Notes: generated by a model from the sequence alone, not told the origin. A stretch of 8,884 bases of DNA from Opitutus sp. GAS368 (GCA_945862035.1 CAMAXB010000115.1:1-8884), one strand, 5' to 3'; positions 1 to 8,884 are shown, counted from the first letter of the stretch. Numbers and translations are program-made.

Positions 1-1
1 C

Positions 2-658
2 ATGGAGAATGCCGACAACTATTATGCGCTGATCTGGCGGGCCCGTCGGCTGGCGGAGTCGGAAGCGTGGGACGAGGCGATTCCGGTGCTCTCGCGCCTG
101 TTGGCCCTGTACCCGGAGCAGACCGGCCCCGAAAGTCCTTGGAGACTGCTGGCGGAGGCGCAGCGCGCCCGGGGTAATCCGCAGGGCGAGCGCACCGCTC
201 TCGCCTCGCTCGCGCGGATCGATCCGGCGGCCACCGACGTTTACCTGCGCCTGATGGAAATGGGCGAAGCTGAGCAGGACTGGACATTGGTCGCGGAGAA
301 TGCCGAGCGTTTCCTCGCCGTGAATCCCTTGGCTGCGCCGCCTTATCGGCAACTTGGCGTGGCCAGCGCCAAGCGGTCGGATCTCGCCACCGCCATCCGC
401 GCCTACCGTACGCTGCTTGAACTCGATCCCCCGAATCCCGTCTCCGAACACTTTCAGTTGGCCTCTTGGCTCCATCAGATCGGCGAGGCGGAGGCCGCGC
501 GCCGCCACGTGCTTCGCGCCCTCGAGGATGCGCCGCGTTTCCGCGAGGCGCTGAGCCTGCTCCAGGAAATCACGGGCTGCTGCGAGCCCGTGCAGTCCGA
601 CGCACTGCCAACCCCGGCCGCGGCTGACGCAACGTCCGCATCCCCGCCCACCTCATGA
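2..658 (+). CDS. TPR-repeat protein, probably 5'-truncated by the window edge
   Basis: The protein is built almost entirely of helix-turn-helix TPR-like units, at roughly residues 6-39, 44-74, 78-110, 112-144 and 149-180 of the visible part. Typical TPR spacing of small residues and Pro-ended units is visible (for example 'EAIPVLSRLLALYPE', 'AIRAYRTLLELDPPN'). The last 30 residues are a Pro/Ala/Ser-rich tail with a Cys-Cys pair. TPR arrays are protein-binding scaffolds, and this one gives no catalytic motif. The first in-frame ATG is at base 2, with only one base before it, so the true start cannot be judged. The protein starts directly in a repeat with no signal peptide, so I think it is the C-terminal end of a longer gene. 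Its stop overlaps the start of the DUF4159 gene (ATGA at 655-658), which places it in the same operon. TPR proteins (BatC, BatE) also accompany MoxR/Bat operons elsewhere, but I cannot equate this one with them. Confidence 0.8.
   Translation: MENADNYYALIWRARRLAESEAWDEAIPVLSRLLALYPEQTGPESPWRLLAEAQRARGNPQGERTALASLARIDPAATDVYLRLMEMGEAEQDWTLVAENAERFLAVNPLAAPPYRQLGVASAKRSDLATAIRAYRTLLELDPPNPVSEHFQLASWLHQIGEAEAARRHVLRALEDAPRFREALSLLQEITGCCEPVQSDALPTPAAADATSASPPTS
655..658 (+). other. ATGA stop/start overlap, TPR gene to DUF4159 gene
   Basis: The ATG at 655-657 and the TGA at 656-658 share bases. No Shine-Dalgarno-like purine run precedes this ATG, so translation is probably coupled to termination of the upstream gene. 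Confidence 0.8.
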
Positions 659-1535
659 GGCGCCGGATCCTTCTTCTCTCCGGGCTGGGACTGGCCGCCG
701 GGCTGGTCGTGGCGCAGATAAACCCGAACTGGCCCTCGTGGGCCGGCGGCCGAGGACAGAGCCGCTTCGACCGCGCGGAAACCGCGCGCGATGTTCCCTC
801 GGACAGCACCGGGACGCCGATGTGGGAGAATCCCTCGGATTTCAGCCGCGACGTCTTCACGTTCACCCGCATCCGTTACTCAAATGGCGGGAGCAGCTTC
901 GGCGGGCGGCGGCGCGGGGGCGGCTGGAGCACCGATCTGCCGGACAGCGATCTCAATCTCTCGTATCGTCTCCAGCAGATGACCTCGATCCGCGTGGATC
1001 CGAGTGGCCGCATCATTCGCCTGACGGATCCGCAGCTCACCGACTTCCCCTTCATCTACATGGCAGAGCCAGGGGCGATCGCGCTCGACGAGGCCGAGAC
1101 CGTGGCTTTGCGCGACTACCTGCTCAACGGCGGTTTTCTGCTGATGGATGATTTCTGGGGCGAGGTGGCGTGGGATCACGTGGCCTTCGTCTTCAAAGAG
1201 ATCTTCCCGGATCGGGATTTTATTGAACTCCCGCTCGATCATCCGCTCTACCGGGGGGTGTTCGAAATCAAGGCCAAGGGCCAGGTGCCCAACGTGGGCC
1301 TTGGCATGGAGAGCCAGCACACGGGCATCACCTGGGAGCGCGAGGACGCCCGCGAGGTGCATCACCGCGCCATTTTTGACGACAAGGGGCGCATCATTGT
1401 GCTGGCCACCCACAACACCGACAACGGCGACGGCTGGGAGCGCGAGGGCGAGAGCGACTACTACTTTCACAACTTCTCCGAGAAAATCGCCTATCCCCTC
1501 GGGATTAATATCATCTTCTACATCATGACCCACGA

Positions 1536-1539
<4 letters not shown>
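655..1539 (+). CDS. DUF4159 domain protein, exported
   Basis: This is a 294-residue protein. Residues 1-20 look like a Sec signal peptide: three Arg, then a Leu/Gly/Ala core ending VVA, with likely cleavage before Gln21. The DUF4159 domain fills about residues 66-292. Family hallmarks include 'FTFTRIRYSNGG' (68-79), 'LNLSYRLQQMTS' (100-111), the core strand 'FPFIYMAEPG' (131-140), 'LRDYLLNGGFLLMDDFWG' (152-169) and 'DHPLYRGVF' (195-203). The strand-helix-Gly-Gly-strand pattern recalls class I glutamine-amidotransferase/ThuA-like folds, but there is no nucleophile Cys at the elbow, so it is probably non-catalytic. The biochemical function of DUF4159 is unknown. It commonly lies beside MoxR, DUF58 and BatA genes, as here. 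A Gly/Arg-rich loop (residues 77-90) lies between the first strand and the helix. The start is fixed by the ATGA overlap and by the good signal peptide that follows it. Confidence 0.88.
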
Positions 1540-2594
<1,055 letters not shown>

Positions 2595-2602
2595 TCCCGC
2601 CC

Positions 2603-3541
2603 ATGGCTGTCTCCGGTCCCGCCGCGTCCGCGTCGCTCATCTCGCCATCGGCCCTGATGAGCATCCGCAACCTCGAGTTGCGGGCGCGCGCCGTCGTGGA
2701 GGGATTCTGGAATGGTTTGCATCGCAGCCCTTATCACGGCTTCTCGGTTGAGTTCACCGAGTACCGACAGTACGCGCAGGGCGACGATCCACGCTATGTC
2801 GACTGGCGCGTGTTCGCGCGCACGGACCGCTACTACATCAAGAAATTTGAGGACGAGACCAACCTGCGCTGCCACCTCGCGGTCGACCAGAGCCGCTCGA
2901 TGACGTACGGCTCATCCGGATACAGCAAGGCGGAGTACGCCGCCACGCTGGCCGCGACCCTCGCGTATTTCCTGCATCGTCAGGGAGATGCGACCGGACT
3001 CGTGACCTTTGACGAGGCGGTCCGCGATTACCTCCCCGCCCGCAACCGGGCGAGTCACCTGCGGGCGCTCATGCTGGCCCTCGAGAAGCCGGCCGGGGGC
3101 AAGGCGACCGACCTGGCGGCGCCGCTTGACCGACTGGCCACCCTGGTGCGCAAGCGTGGACTGGTGGTCCTCGTGTCCGACTTTCTCGCTCCGGTTGACC
3201 GGCTGGAGCGCAGCCTGCTCGCGCTGCGGGCCTGTGGTCATGAGCTCAGCCTGTTCCAGGTGCTTGATCCCACCGAGCGTACACTGTCCTTCACCGGCCC
3301 GGCCGTCTTCGAGGATGTGGAGACTGCGCGCACGCTCTACATCGACCCGGCGGCCGCGCGGGAGGATTATCTGCAGAAGCTGACGGCCCACAATGCGGCG
3401 CTGCAGGCGCTCTGCGCCCGCCTCGGCGCGGGGTTTCACCCGGTTGCCACGGACCAGCCGCTGGAGCTGGTCCTGTTCGATTTTCTGCAGGAGCGCATGC
3501 GCAAGGGCCGGGCGGTCCGCAACCAGGCCCACGCGTCATGA
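2603..3541 (+). CDS. DUF58 protein with VWA-like MIDAS, soluble form
   Basis: This is a 312-residue protein. The DUF58 signature covers about residues 46-85: 'FSVEFTEYRQYAQGDDPRYV', then 'DWRVFARTDRYYIKKFEDE'. It leads into a VWA-like fold whose metal site is visible: Asp95-x-Ser97-x-Ser99 ('DQSRS'), Thr169 in 'KATDL', and Asp193 in 'VVLVSDF'. A complete DxSxS..T..D set suggests it can bind a divalent metal. There are no hydrophobic segments long enough to span a membrane, unlike the longer DUF58 proteins that carry N-terminal helices, so I place it in the cytoplasm beside MoxR as its likely adaptor. I chose the ATG at 2603, 8 nt after the MoxR stop. The reading frame is open back to 2372, but that stretch is the MoxR gene read out of frame. 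An ATG at 2657 (294 residues) just before 'SIRNLELRARAVVEGFWNG' is a real alternative, since the first 19 residues are low-complexity Ala/Ser and neither start has a clear ribosome site. Confidence 0.93.
   Translation: MAVSGPAASASLISPSALMSIRNLELRARAVVEGFWNGLHRSPYHGFSVEFTEYRQYAQGDDPRYVDWRVFARTDRYYIKKFEDETNLRCHLAVDQSRSMTYGSSGYSKAEYAATLAATLAYFLHRQGDATGLVTFDEAVRDYLPARNRASHLRALMLALEKPAGGKATDLAAPLDRLATLVRKRGLVVLVSDFLAPVDRLERSLLALRACGHELSLFQVLDPTERTLSFTGPAVFEDVETARTLYIDPAAAREDYLQKLTAHNAALQALCARLGAGFHPVATDQPLELVLFDFLQERMRKGRAVRNQAHAS
3538..3541 (+). other. ATGA stop/start overlap, DUF58 gene to BatA-like gene
   Basis: The ATG at 3538-3540 overlaps the TGA at 3539-3541. No strong Shine-Dalgarno sequence lies in the 15 nt upstream, so coupling is likely. 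Confidence 0.8.
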
Positions 3542-5643
3542 ACTTCCTCGCCCCGCTTTTCCTGCTCGGCGCGCTGGCGATCGCCGCTCCCTTCGTGTTC
3601 CACCTCATCCGGCGGACAACCCGCGAGCGCACGCGCTTTGGGTCGCTCATGTTCCTCAAGCCGTCGCCCCCGCGCCTGACCAAGCGCAGCCGTCTCGAAC
3701 ACCTGCTGCTCCTGCTGCTGCGCTGCCTAGCCCTCGCGCTGCTCGCCTTCGCGTTCGCGCGTCCGTTTTTCCAGGAGACGTCCGTTCAGAATTCCGGGTC
3801 GGGTCTGCCCAGCCGCACGGTGGTGCTGATCGACGCCAGCGCCAGCATGCGCCGCGAGGGGCTGTGGGTGACCGCCAGCGAGCGGGTGGCGGAACTCGCC
3901 GCGCAGGCGGGTCCGGCGGATCAGTTCGCGGTGGTGACCTTTGGCCGCGGGGTGAATACGTTGCTCAATTTTGAGGACTGGACCGCCGCGGAGCCCTCGG
4001 TGCGCCGCGCGCTGGCCGCCGAGCGCTTGGAGGCGAGCACGCCCAGCTGGGAGTCGACGGAGCTGGGTGGGGCGGTCGTGACCGCCTCCGAGATGCTGCT
4101 CGATCAGGAAGCGGCGAATCCGGGCCCCCGCCGCATCGTGGTGGTGAGCGATCTGCAGGCCGGCAGTCGCACCGATGCGCTGTCCTCCTTTGAATGGCCG
4201 AAGGGCGTCCAACTGGTGCTCTCCCCCGTGACCGCCCGCGCGGGCACCAATGCGAGCGTACAGCTGGTGGCCGACGCCGCCGACAGCGAGCAGAGCCGCG
4301 CGGAGCCGATTGTCCGTGTGCGGGTCACGAATGCGGCCGACTCCCGGAAAGAGCAGTTTATCCTGGGCTGGGACGAGACGGGCGGCACGGGTCCCGCCGT
4401 GGGCGGTGTCGAGATTTACGTCCCGCCGGGCCAGAGCCGGGTGATTTCCCTGCCAGTCGGTGATCTCACCCGTCCGCGCACCGCCATTGTGCTGGAGGGC
4501 GACGACGAGCCCTTCGACAACCGCATCTTCATCAATCCGCCGGAGAAGCGTCAGGTCCGCGTGCTCTATCTCGGCAGCGAGGCCGCGGGGGATTCCCGGC
4601 AGCCGCTTTTCTTTCTGCAACGCGCCCTCACCGGGACCGCCCGCGTCGAACTCTCCGTGATTGCCCGGGCGCCTGACGCAGCGCCGACGCCGGAGGATGC
4701 GGGCGGCGCGCTCGTCTTCGTGACCGATCCGCTGCCGGCGGCGTCCGCCATCGCGCTCCGCGCCCAGCTCGAGGCGGGTGCCACGGTGGTGGCTGCGCCG
4801 AAATCCGCCGCCTTTGGTCCGACCCTGGCCGCACTGGTGAATCGACCGGGCCTCGCGTTGGGCGAGGCCTCGCTGGCCAACTACGCGATTCTGGCCGACA
4901 TCGATTTCCGCCACCCGATCTTCGCCGCGTTCGCCGATCCGCGCTACAGCGACTTCACGAAGATCCACTTCTGGGCTCATCGCCGGGTCGATCCGGCGAC
5001 ATTGCCCGACCACCGCGTCCTGGCCCGCTTCGATTCCGGCGATCCGGCGCTCGTGGAGATCGGCGTGGGGCAGGGGCGTCTGCTGCTCCTGACCTCGGGC
5101 TGGATGCCGACCGACAGCCAGCTGGCCGTTTCCTCGAAGTTCGTGCCCCTGCTGTACTCCATGATGGAGTTGGGCGGAGTCATTCCCTCGGTCTTCGTGC
5201 CGTACCTCACGGGCGACGCCCTGCCGCTGCCGGCGTCCGTTGACGTGGCTGCGCCGACCACGGTCACCGCGCCGGACGGCACGACGACGTCTCTTCCGGC
5301 CGGCGCGCGTTCGTACGCCGGTGCCGCTGTGCCCGGGCGCTACCGGCTGGAGGCCGGCGGCGCGGAGGTGACCTACGCGGTCAATCTCGATTCAGCCGAG
5401 TCTCGGCTGCAGCCCCTCTCACCGGACGAACTCGAGCAGCTCGGGCTGCCGCTCGCGCCCGTGCAGGCGGATGCGGTGAAGGCCGCCGAGCGCGAGGTCC
5501 TGCTGCGGGGCGTCGAAACCGAGGGCCGGCAAAAGCTTTGGCGCTGGTTTGTCATCGGCGCCTTGTTGATTCTGCTCATTGAGTCGGGCCTCGCGGGGCT
5601 GACCGCACGCCGGACTGCACCCTCGGGAGGACCCACGCCATGA
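3538..5643 (+). CDS. BatA-like membrane protein: BatA N-terminal domain, VWA domain, GATase-like region
   Basis: This is a 701-residue protein. Residues 1-78 match the BatA/aerotolerance N-terminal domain: TM helix about 3-23, a positively charged loop with 'TRFGSLMFLKPSPP' (32-45), and a second TM about 55-74 ending 'FARPFFQE'. A VWA domain follows (about 93-235) with an intact MIDAS: Asp99-x-Ser101-x-Ser103, Thr174 and Asp205 ('VVVSDLQ'). Residues 236-336 look like a beta-rich Ig-type segment ending 'DNRIFINPP'. Residues 338-545 look like a class I glutamine-amidotransferase-like fold ('RVLYLG', 'GALVFVTDP', 'GRLLLLTSGWM') without an evident catalytic Cys. A small beta region (about 550-620) and a last TM (about 669-690) complete it. 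By the positive-inside rule the VWA and GATase-like parts face the periplasm and both ends of the TM bundle loops face the cytoplasm. Classical BatA is about 330 residues, so this is the long type. The role is inferred: envelope partner of the MoxR/DUF58 pair. Confidence 0.9.
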   Translation: MNFLAPLFLLGALAIAAPFVFHLIRRTTRERTRFGSLMFLKPSPPRLTKRSRLEHLLLLLLRCLALALLAFAFARPFFQETSVQNSGSGLPSRTVVLIDASASMRREGLWVTASERVAELAAQAGPADQFAVVTFGRGVNTLLNFEDWTAAEPSVRRALAAERLEASTPSWESTELGGAVVTASEMLLDQEAANPGPRRIVVVSDLQAGSRTDALSSFEWPKGVQLVLSPVTARAGTNASVQLVADAADSEQSRAEPIVRVRVTNAADSRKEQFILGWDETGGTGPAVGGVEIYVPPGQSRVISLPVGDLTRPRTAIVLEGDDEPFDNRIFINPPEKRQVRVLYLGSEAAGDSRQPLFFLQRALTGTARVELSVIARAPDAAPTPEDAGGALVFVTDPLPAASAIALRAQLEAGATVVAAPKSAAFGPTLAALVNRPGLALGEASLANYAILADIDFRHPIFAAFADPRYSDFTKIHFWAHRRVDPATLPDHRVLARFDSGDPALVEIGVGQGRLLLLTSGWMPTDSQLAVSSKFVPLLYSMMELGGVIPSVFVPYLTGDALPLPASVDVAAPTTVTAPDGTTTSLPAGARSYAGAAVPGRYRLEAGGAEVTYAVNLDSAESRLQPLSPDELEQLGLPLAPVQADAVKAAEREVLLRGVETEGRQKLWRWFVIGALLILLIESGLAGLTARRTAPSGGPTP
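5625..5630 (+). promoter_or_regulatory. Shine-Dalgarno sequence for the large coiled-coil gene
   Basis: GGGAGG lies 9 nt before the ATG at 5640. It is the only clear ribosome-binding site at any gene junction in this window. It fixes the start of the following gene and suggests that gene is initiated independently as well as by the ATGA overlap. Confidence 0.75.
5640..5643 (+). other. ATGA stop/start overlap, BatA-like gene to coiled-coil gene
   Basis: The ATG at 5640-5642 overlaps the TGA at 5641-5643. Unlike the other overlaps it is backed by a strong Shine-Dalgarno sequence. Confidence 0.85.
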
Positions 5644-8600
5644 TCCATGACTTTCTTGCCTCCCGCCTGAACCGTGTACTGCGCCGCCAGCGCCAGCTCG
5701 AGTTGTCGCGCGGGCTCACGGTGGTCTGGTCCGTCGTGGCGATCGTGGCGATTGCCTTTGTCTACCTCCACAGCCGGACCGGCTGGGCCTCGGCGTTGAC
5801 GCTCCCGCTGCTCGGCGCGTTGGCCGTCAGTATTTCGGTGGCGGTCGTCGCCAAGATCTACACGAAGCGCCGCGATTACCGCGCGCTGGCGGCGACAATC
5901 GAGGCCCGGTTTCCGGAGCTCAACGGAGTCCTGCTCACCGCCGTGCAGCAGCAGATCGATTCCCCCGGCGAACTCGGCTATCTCCAGCAGCGGCTGCTGC
6001 AGCAGGCCGTGGGCAGGGCGCAGGAGCGCGACTGGCGAAAGGTGGTGCCAGCGACCCATCTCGCCGGCGCTCACTTGGTGCATCTAGTGACCCTGACCGT
6101 GCTGGTTCTTGTCCTCCTGCGGCTGCCGTCGCCCGGACCGGAACGCTCGCCGCTTTTCTCCGTGATGAGCGGCGGGGTAGCCGTCACCCCGGGCTCCACC
6201 AGCTTGGAAAAGGGCGAGAGCCTCGTGGTAATCGCGCGCTTCCCGGGCGATCTTCCCGCTGAGGTGACTCTGGTGGCCCGGGCCGCGGATGGCTCGGAGC
6301 GAACCCTGCCGCTGGCCCGGGGCCTGGGCGATCCGATCTACGGTGGAAGCAATCCGGATGTGGCGATCGATTTCACGTACCGGCTGGAATTTGAGGGGAA
6401 GCGCACGGACGATTTCAAGGTGACGGTCTTCGAGCATCCGCGACTGGAGCGGGCCGATGCGCAGCTGGTTTTCCCAGCCTACACCGCCTTGCCCGAGAAG
6501 CGCATCGAAGACACCCGCCGCGTGAGCGCGGTTGAGGGTACGCAGCTCAGCATGGACTTCCAGCTCAACAAGCCGGTGAAGACCGCAGTGCTCGTGGCCC
6601 GGGATGACGCGAAGACCGAACTCCCGCTGACGGTGACCGAGGGCAAGGCGAGCGTGTCGCTGCCCCCGCTGACGCTGGCGGAATCGCGGACCTTTGATCT
6701 GCGCTTGGTTGACGCGGACGGTCGCGCCAACAAGACCGCCCTGCCGGTCGTGATTGAAGTCGTCCCCAACCGGACGCCTGAGCTGCGGATCGCCTCGCCG
6801 CGCGGCGACACGCGGCCCTCGTCGATTGAGGAACTGGGCTTTGGAGGCACGGTCTGGGATGACTTTGGTTCTCCGGCCTACGGGCTCGGGTACTCGGTGG
6901 CGGGGGGCGAGACGACTTATGTGGAGCTGGGGAAGGACGTGCCGGCCAAGGATCGCCGCGCGTTTGAACACCAGCTGGGCTTGGAGACGATGGGCCTGGA
7001 ACCCGGAGAGCTGATCTCGTGGTTCGTCTGGGCTGATGATGTCGGTCCCGATGCCGAGGTGCGCCGGACCACCAGCGATCTCTATTTTGCGGAGATCCGC
7101 CCGTTCGATGAGATCTTCCGCGAGTCCCAGAACATGGGTGGGCAGCCGCCTCCCGGCGGACAGCCCGGGGGCCAGCAGTCACCGCAGCAACAACTCGTGG
7201 AGCTGCAGAAGCAGATCATCAACGCCACTTGGCGCCTGCAGCGCACGAGCAAGGCGCCGACCTACGCGGCGGACGCCACCGTCGTTCAGGAATCCCAGTC
7301 GCAGGCGTTGGAGCAGGCCCGCGGGGCGCAGGGAGAGGCCCGGGATCCGCGCGAGCAGGTGCTGTGGAGCCGCGTGCTGGCCGACATGGAGCGGGCGGTG
7401 ACGCAACTTCGGCTCGCCACGGTATCGCCGAAGCCGCTGCCGCAGGCGTTGTCCGCCGAGCAGGCCGCCTACCAGACCCTGCTGCAGCTGCAGGCCCGCG
7501 AAACCTCGGTCACCCGCCAGCAGGGCGGCGGCGGCGGCGGGCAGCAGCAGTCCCAGCGGCAGATCGATCAACTCGACCTGGAGCAGTCGGAAAATCGCTA
7601 CGAAACGCAGCGGATCGCCCAGTCGCCCCAGAGCCCCGAGCGGCGCGAGGAAAACCAGATTCTCAACCGCCTGCAGGAGCTCGCGCGGCGCCAGCAGGAT
7701 TTCAACGACCGGCTCCGCGAGCTGCAGACCGCGCTGCAGGAGTCCAAGACCGAGGCCGAGCGCGAGGAGCTGCGCCGGCAACTGCGCCGCCTGCAGGAGG
7801 AGCAGCAGCAAATGCTCGCCGACGCGGACGAGCTGCAGCAGCGGATGCAGCGCCCGGAAAACCAATCGCGGATGGGCGAGCAGAGCCAGCAGCTCGAGGA
7901 GACCCGCGAGGAACTGCAGCGGTCGGCCGAGGCTGCCGGCCAGGGCGATGTCGGGCAGGCCCTCGCCGCGGGCACGCGCGCGCAGCGGGACCTCCAGTCG
8001 ATGCGCGACGAGCTGCGCAAGGAGAGCTCCAGCCAGTTTGCCGAGGATCTGCGGACGATGCGCGCCGAGGCGCGCGACCTTGCCCGGGATCAGGAGGCGT
8101 TGTCCGAACGCATGGCCAATCTGGGTCAGCAACCCACCCGCCGCATGCTGAGCGAAGCCGAATCACCCGACCGCCAGCAGATCGCCGAGGAATTGTCGCA
8201 GCAGCGCGAGCGCCTGAAGTCCCTCATCGATCAGGCCACCGAGGTGTCGAGCCAGGCGGAAAACACGGAGCCGCTGCTCTCCCGCGAACTTTATGACAGC
8301 CTCCGCAAGGTGGCGCAGGATGACGTGCGCAACGTGAAGGAGCTCCAGCAGGACCTGCTCGGCCGGGGACAAATGACGCGTGACCTCTACGAGCAGCTCC
8401 AGCAGCGCACCCAGAGCGAGGAGAATGGGCGCTCGTTAGCGACCGCCTCCGACCTCCTTCGCCAGAACCTGATTCCGCAGGCGCGCGATGCCGAGCAGCG
8501 CGCGCGCGCCGGGATCGAGGACTTGATGAAGGGCGTCGAGCGCGCCGCCGAACGCGTCGTGGGCGATGATGCCGAGTCGCTCCGCCTTGCGCGGGCCGAA

Positions 8601-8884
8601 CTGGATGCCGTCACGGATCAGCTGCAGCGCGAGATCGCCGAGGCCCGCCGCGGCGAGGCAGGCGGCGCGACGCCGGGAGAAAGCGGTGAAGCCGGAGAAC
8701 CGGACCAAGCCGGGCAGGGCGGGCGCGGATCTTCGAACGAGAGCCAGCGCCAAGCGGGCAACACCCCCGGCGAAGAGGGCACACCGTCTTCCGAGCCCGG
8801 CGAAGGTTCGCCCGGTCGCCAATCCGGCCAGCGGAGCCAAGGGCTCGCCCAGTCAGGTCAGCCCGGGCAATCCGGCCAGTCGGG
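5640..8884 (+). CDS. Large DUF4175-like membrane-anchored coiled-coil protein, 3'-truncated by the window edge
   Basis: I translated this frame by hand through to the end: 1081 codons, no stop. The N-terminus 'MIHDFLASRLNRVLRRQRQL' is basic and probably cytoplasmic. TM helices lie at about 26-44, 49-74 and 142-161, with a basic cytoplasmic loop (75-140) containing 'TKRRDYRALAATIEARFPEL'. After TM3, everything should be periplasmic. Residues 165-490 are beta-rich, Ig-like repeats ('TPGSTSLEKGESLVVIARFP', 'NRTPELRIASPRGD', 'WFVWADDVGPDAEVR'). A Pro/Gly/Gln linker (500-517) leads to a coiled coil of roughly 490 residues (about 518-1005) very rich in Gln, Glu, Arg and Leu, broken by Gly6 at 629-634. 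Residues 1006-1081 are a Gly/Gln/Ser/Glu-rich disordered tail that runs off the window. This architecture fits the DUF4175 family (family assignment from memory, not certain). No enzyme motif is seen. It could be an envelope-spanning scaffold or a client of the MoxR/VWA machine. The start is set by the ATGA overlap and GGGAGG. Confidence 0.85.
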   Translation, partial: MIHDFLASRLNRVLRRQRQLELSRGLTVVWSVVAIVAIAFVYLHSRTGWASALTLPLLGALAVSISVAVVAKIYTKRRDYRALAATIEARFPELNGVLLTAVQQQIDSPGELGYLQQRLLQQAVGRAQERDWRKVVPATHLAGAHLVHLVTLTVLVLVLLRLPSPGPERSPLFSVMSGGVAVTPGSTSLEKGESLVVIARFPGDLPAEVTLVARAADGSERTLPLARGLGDPIYGGSNPDVAIDFTYRLEFEGKRTDDFKVTVFEHPRLERADAQLVFPAYTALPEKRIEDTRRVSAVEGTQLSMDFQLNKPVKTAVLVARDDAKTELPLTVTEGKASVSLPPLTLAESRTFDLRLVDADGRANKTALPVVIEVVPNRTPELRIASPRGDTRPSSIEELGFGGTVWDDFGSPAYGLGYSVAGGETTYVELGKDVPAKDRRAFEHQLGLETMGLEPGELISWFVWADDVGPDAEVRRTTSDLYFAEIRPFDEIFRESQNMGGQPPPGGQPGGQQSPQQQLVELQKQIINATWRLQRTSKAPTYAADATVVQESQSQALEQARGAQGEARDPREQVLWSRVLADMERAVTQLRLATVSPKPLPQALSAEQAAYQTLLQLQARETSVTRQQGGGGGGQQQSQRQIDQLDLEQSENRYETQRIAQSPQSPERREENQILNRLQELARRQQDFNDRLRELQTALQESKTEAEREELRRQLRRLQEEQQQMLADADELQQRMQRPENQSRMGEQSQQLEETREELQRSAEAAGQGDVGQALAAGTRAQRDLQSMRDELRKESSSQFAEDLRTMRAEARDLARDQEALSERMANLGQQPTRRMLSEAESPDRQQIAEELSQQRERLKSLIDQATEVSSQAENTEPLLSRELYDSLRKVAQDDVRNVKELQQDLLGRGQMTRDLYEQLQQRTQSEENGRSLATASDLLRQNLIPQARDAEQRARAGIEDLMKGVERAAERVVGDDAESLRLARAELDAVTDQLQREIAEARRGEAGGATPGESGEAGEPDQAGQGGRGSSNESQRQAGNTPGEEGTPSSEPGEGSPGRQSGQRSQGLAQSGQPGQSGQS
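7524..7541 (+). repeat. (GGC)5-GGG tract encoding Gly6
   Basis: Five GGC codons and one GGG in a row, flanked by CAG codons on both sides (two before, three after). It encodes a Gly6 hinge within the coiled coil. In-frame slippage would change the hinge length without breaking the gene. Confidence 0.8.
8640..8884 (+). repeat. Low-complexity Gly/Gln/Ser/Glu tail-coding region
   Basis: The coding sequence degenerates into short, irregular G-E, G-Q and Q-S-G-Q units. One exact DNA copy is CAATCCGGCCAG at 8820-8831 and again at 8868-8879, 48 bp (16 codons) apart, encoding QSGQ. The region continues past the window, so repeat number cannot be given. The protein part is predicted to be disordered. 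Confidence 0.65.

Noticed and set aside
3727..5013. Minus-strand open frame of 428 codons opposite the BatA-like gene
   Set aside because: It is rich in Arg, Gly and His with no recognisable domain, and lies wholly against a gene with clear BatA and VWA motifs.
6084..6971. Minus-strand open frame of 295 codons opposite the start of the coiled-coil gene
   Set aside because: It is a GC-driven shadow of the gene that I translated without a stop on the plus strand. It has no motifs and no start context.
7203..7920. Dense cluster of CTGCAG palindromes (about ten in 720 bp)
   Set aside because: They are explained by repeated Leu-Gln dipeptides in the coiled coil using the favoured codons CTG and CAG. 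There is no need for a DNA-level role such as protein binding.
7179..8132. Long minus-strand open frame (317 codons) opposite the coiled coil
   Set aside because: The plus-strand gene in this region is continuous from 5640 with a good start and a sensible protein. The antisense product is Leu/Gln/Arg low-complexity sequence arising from CTG/CAG/GAG codons.
7229..8296. Long plus-strand open frame (355 codons) in another frame of the coiled coil
   Set aside because: Its product is Ala/Arg/Gly/Pro-rich with no domain, as expected for a shifted frame of GC-rich coiled-coil DNA.

Overview
This window is one tightly packed, plus-strand gene block from a GC-rich bacterium with an inner membrane and an export system. 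The gene set is DUF4159, a MoxR-type AAA+ ATPase, a DUF58 protein, a BatA-like VWA membrane protein and a giant DUF4175-like coiled-coil membrane protein. This combination is most familiar from Verrucomicrobiota (Opitutaceae-like) and Planctomycetota. I favour Verrucomicrobiota, but that is an impression from gene content and protein style; there is no rRNA or other phylogenetic marker here.

Layout: (1) 2-658, a TPR-repeat protein, probably the C-terminal part of a longer gene that begins before the window; (2) 655-1539, a secreted or periplasmic DUF4159 protein; (3) 1536-2594, a MoxR-family ATPase; (4) 2603-3541, a soluble DUF58 protein with a VWA-like metal site; (5) 3538-5643, a BatA-like membrane protein with a periplasmic VWA domain and a class I glutamine-amidotransferase-like region; (6) 5640-8884, a very large membrane-anchored coiled-coil protein that is still open at the window edge after 1081 codons. 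Four of the five junctions are ATGA stop/start overlaps and the fifth is an 8-nt gap, so this looks like a single transcript with coupled translation. No promoter, terminator, RNA gene, mobile element or CRISPR array is visible, and no stretch over 10 nt lacks a gene.

Working model (inference): MoxR and DUF58 form the cytoplasmic half of a chaperone or remodelling machine, as in known MoxR/VWA pairs. BatA carries a second VWA domain on the periplasmic side. DUF4159, the TPR protein and the long coiled-coil protein are envelope partners or clients. The system belongs to recognised families, but its substrate is unknown and this particular set of parts is poorly described. The two most unusual features are the Gln/Gly-rich coiled-coil protein and the apparent presence of two non-catalytic GATase-like folds (in DUF4159 and BatA) in one operon.
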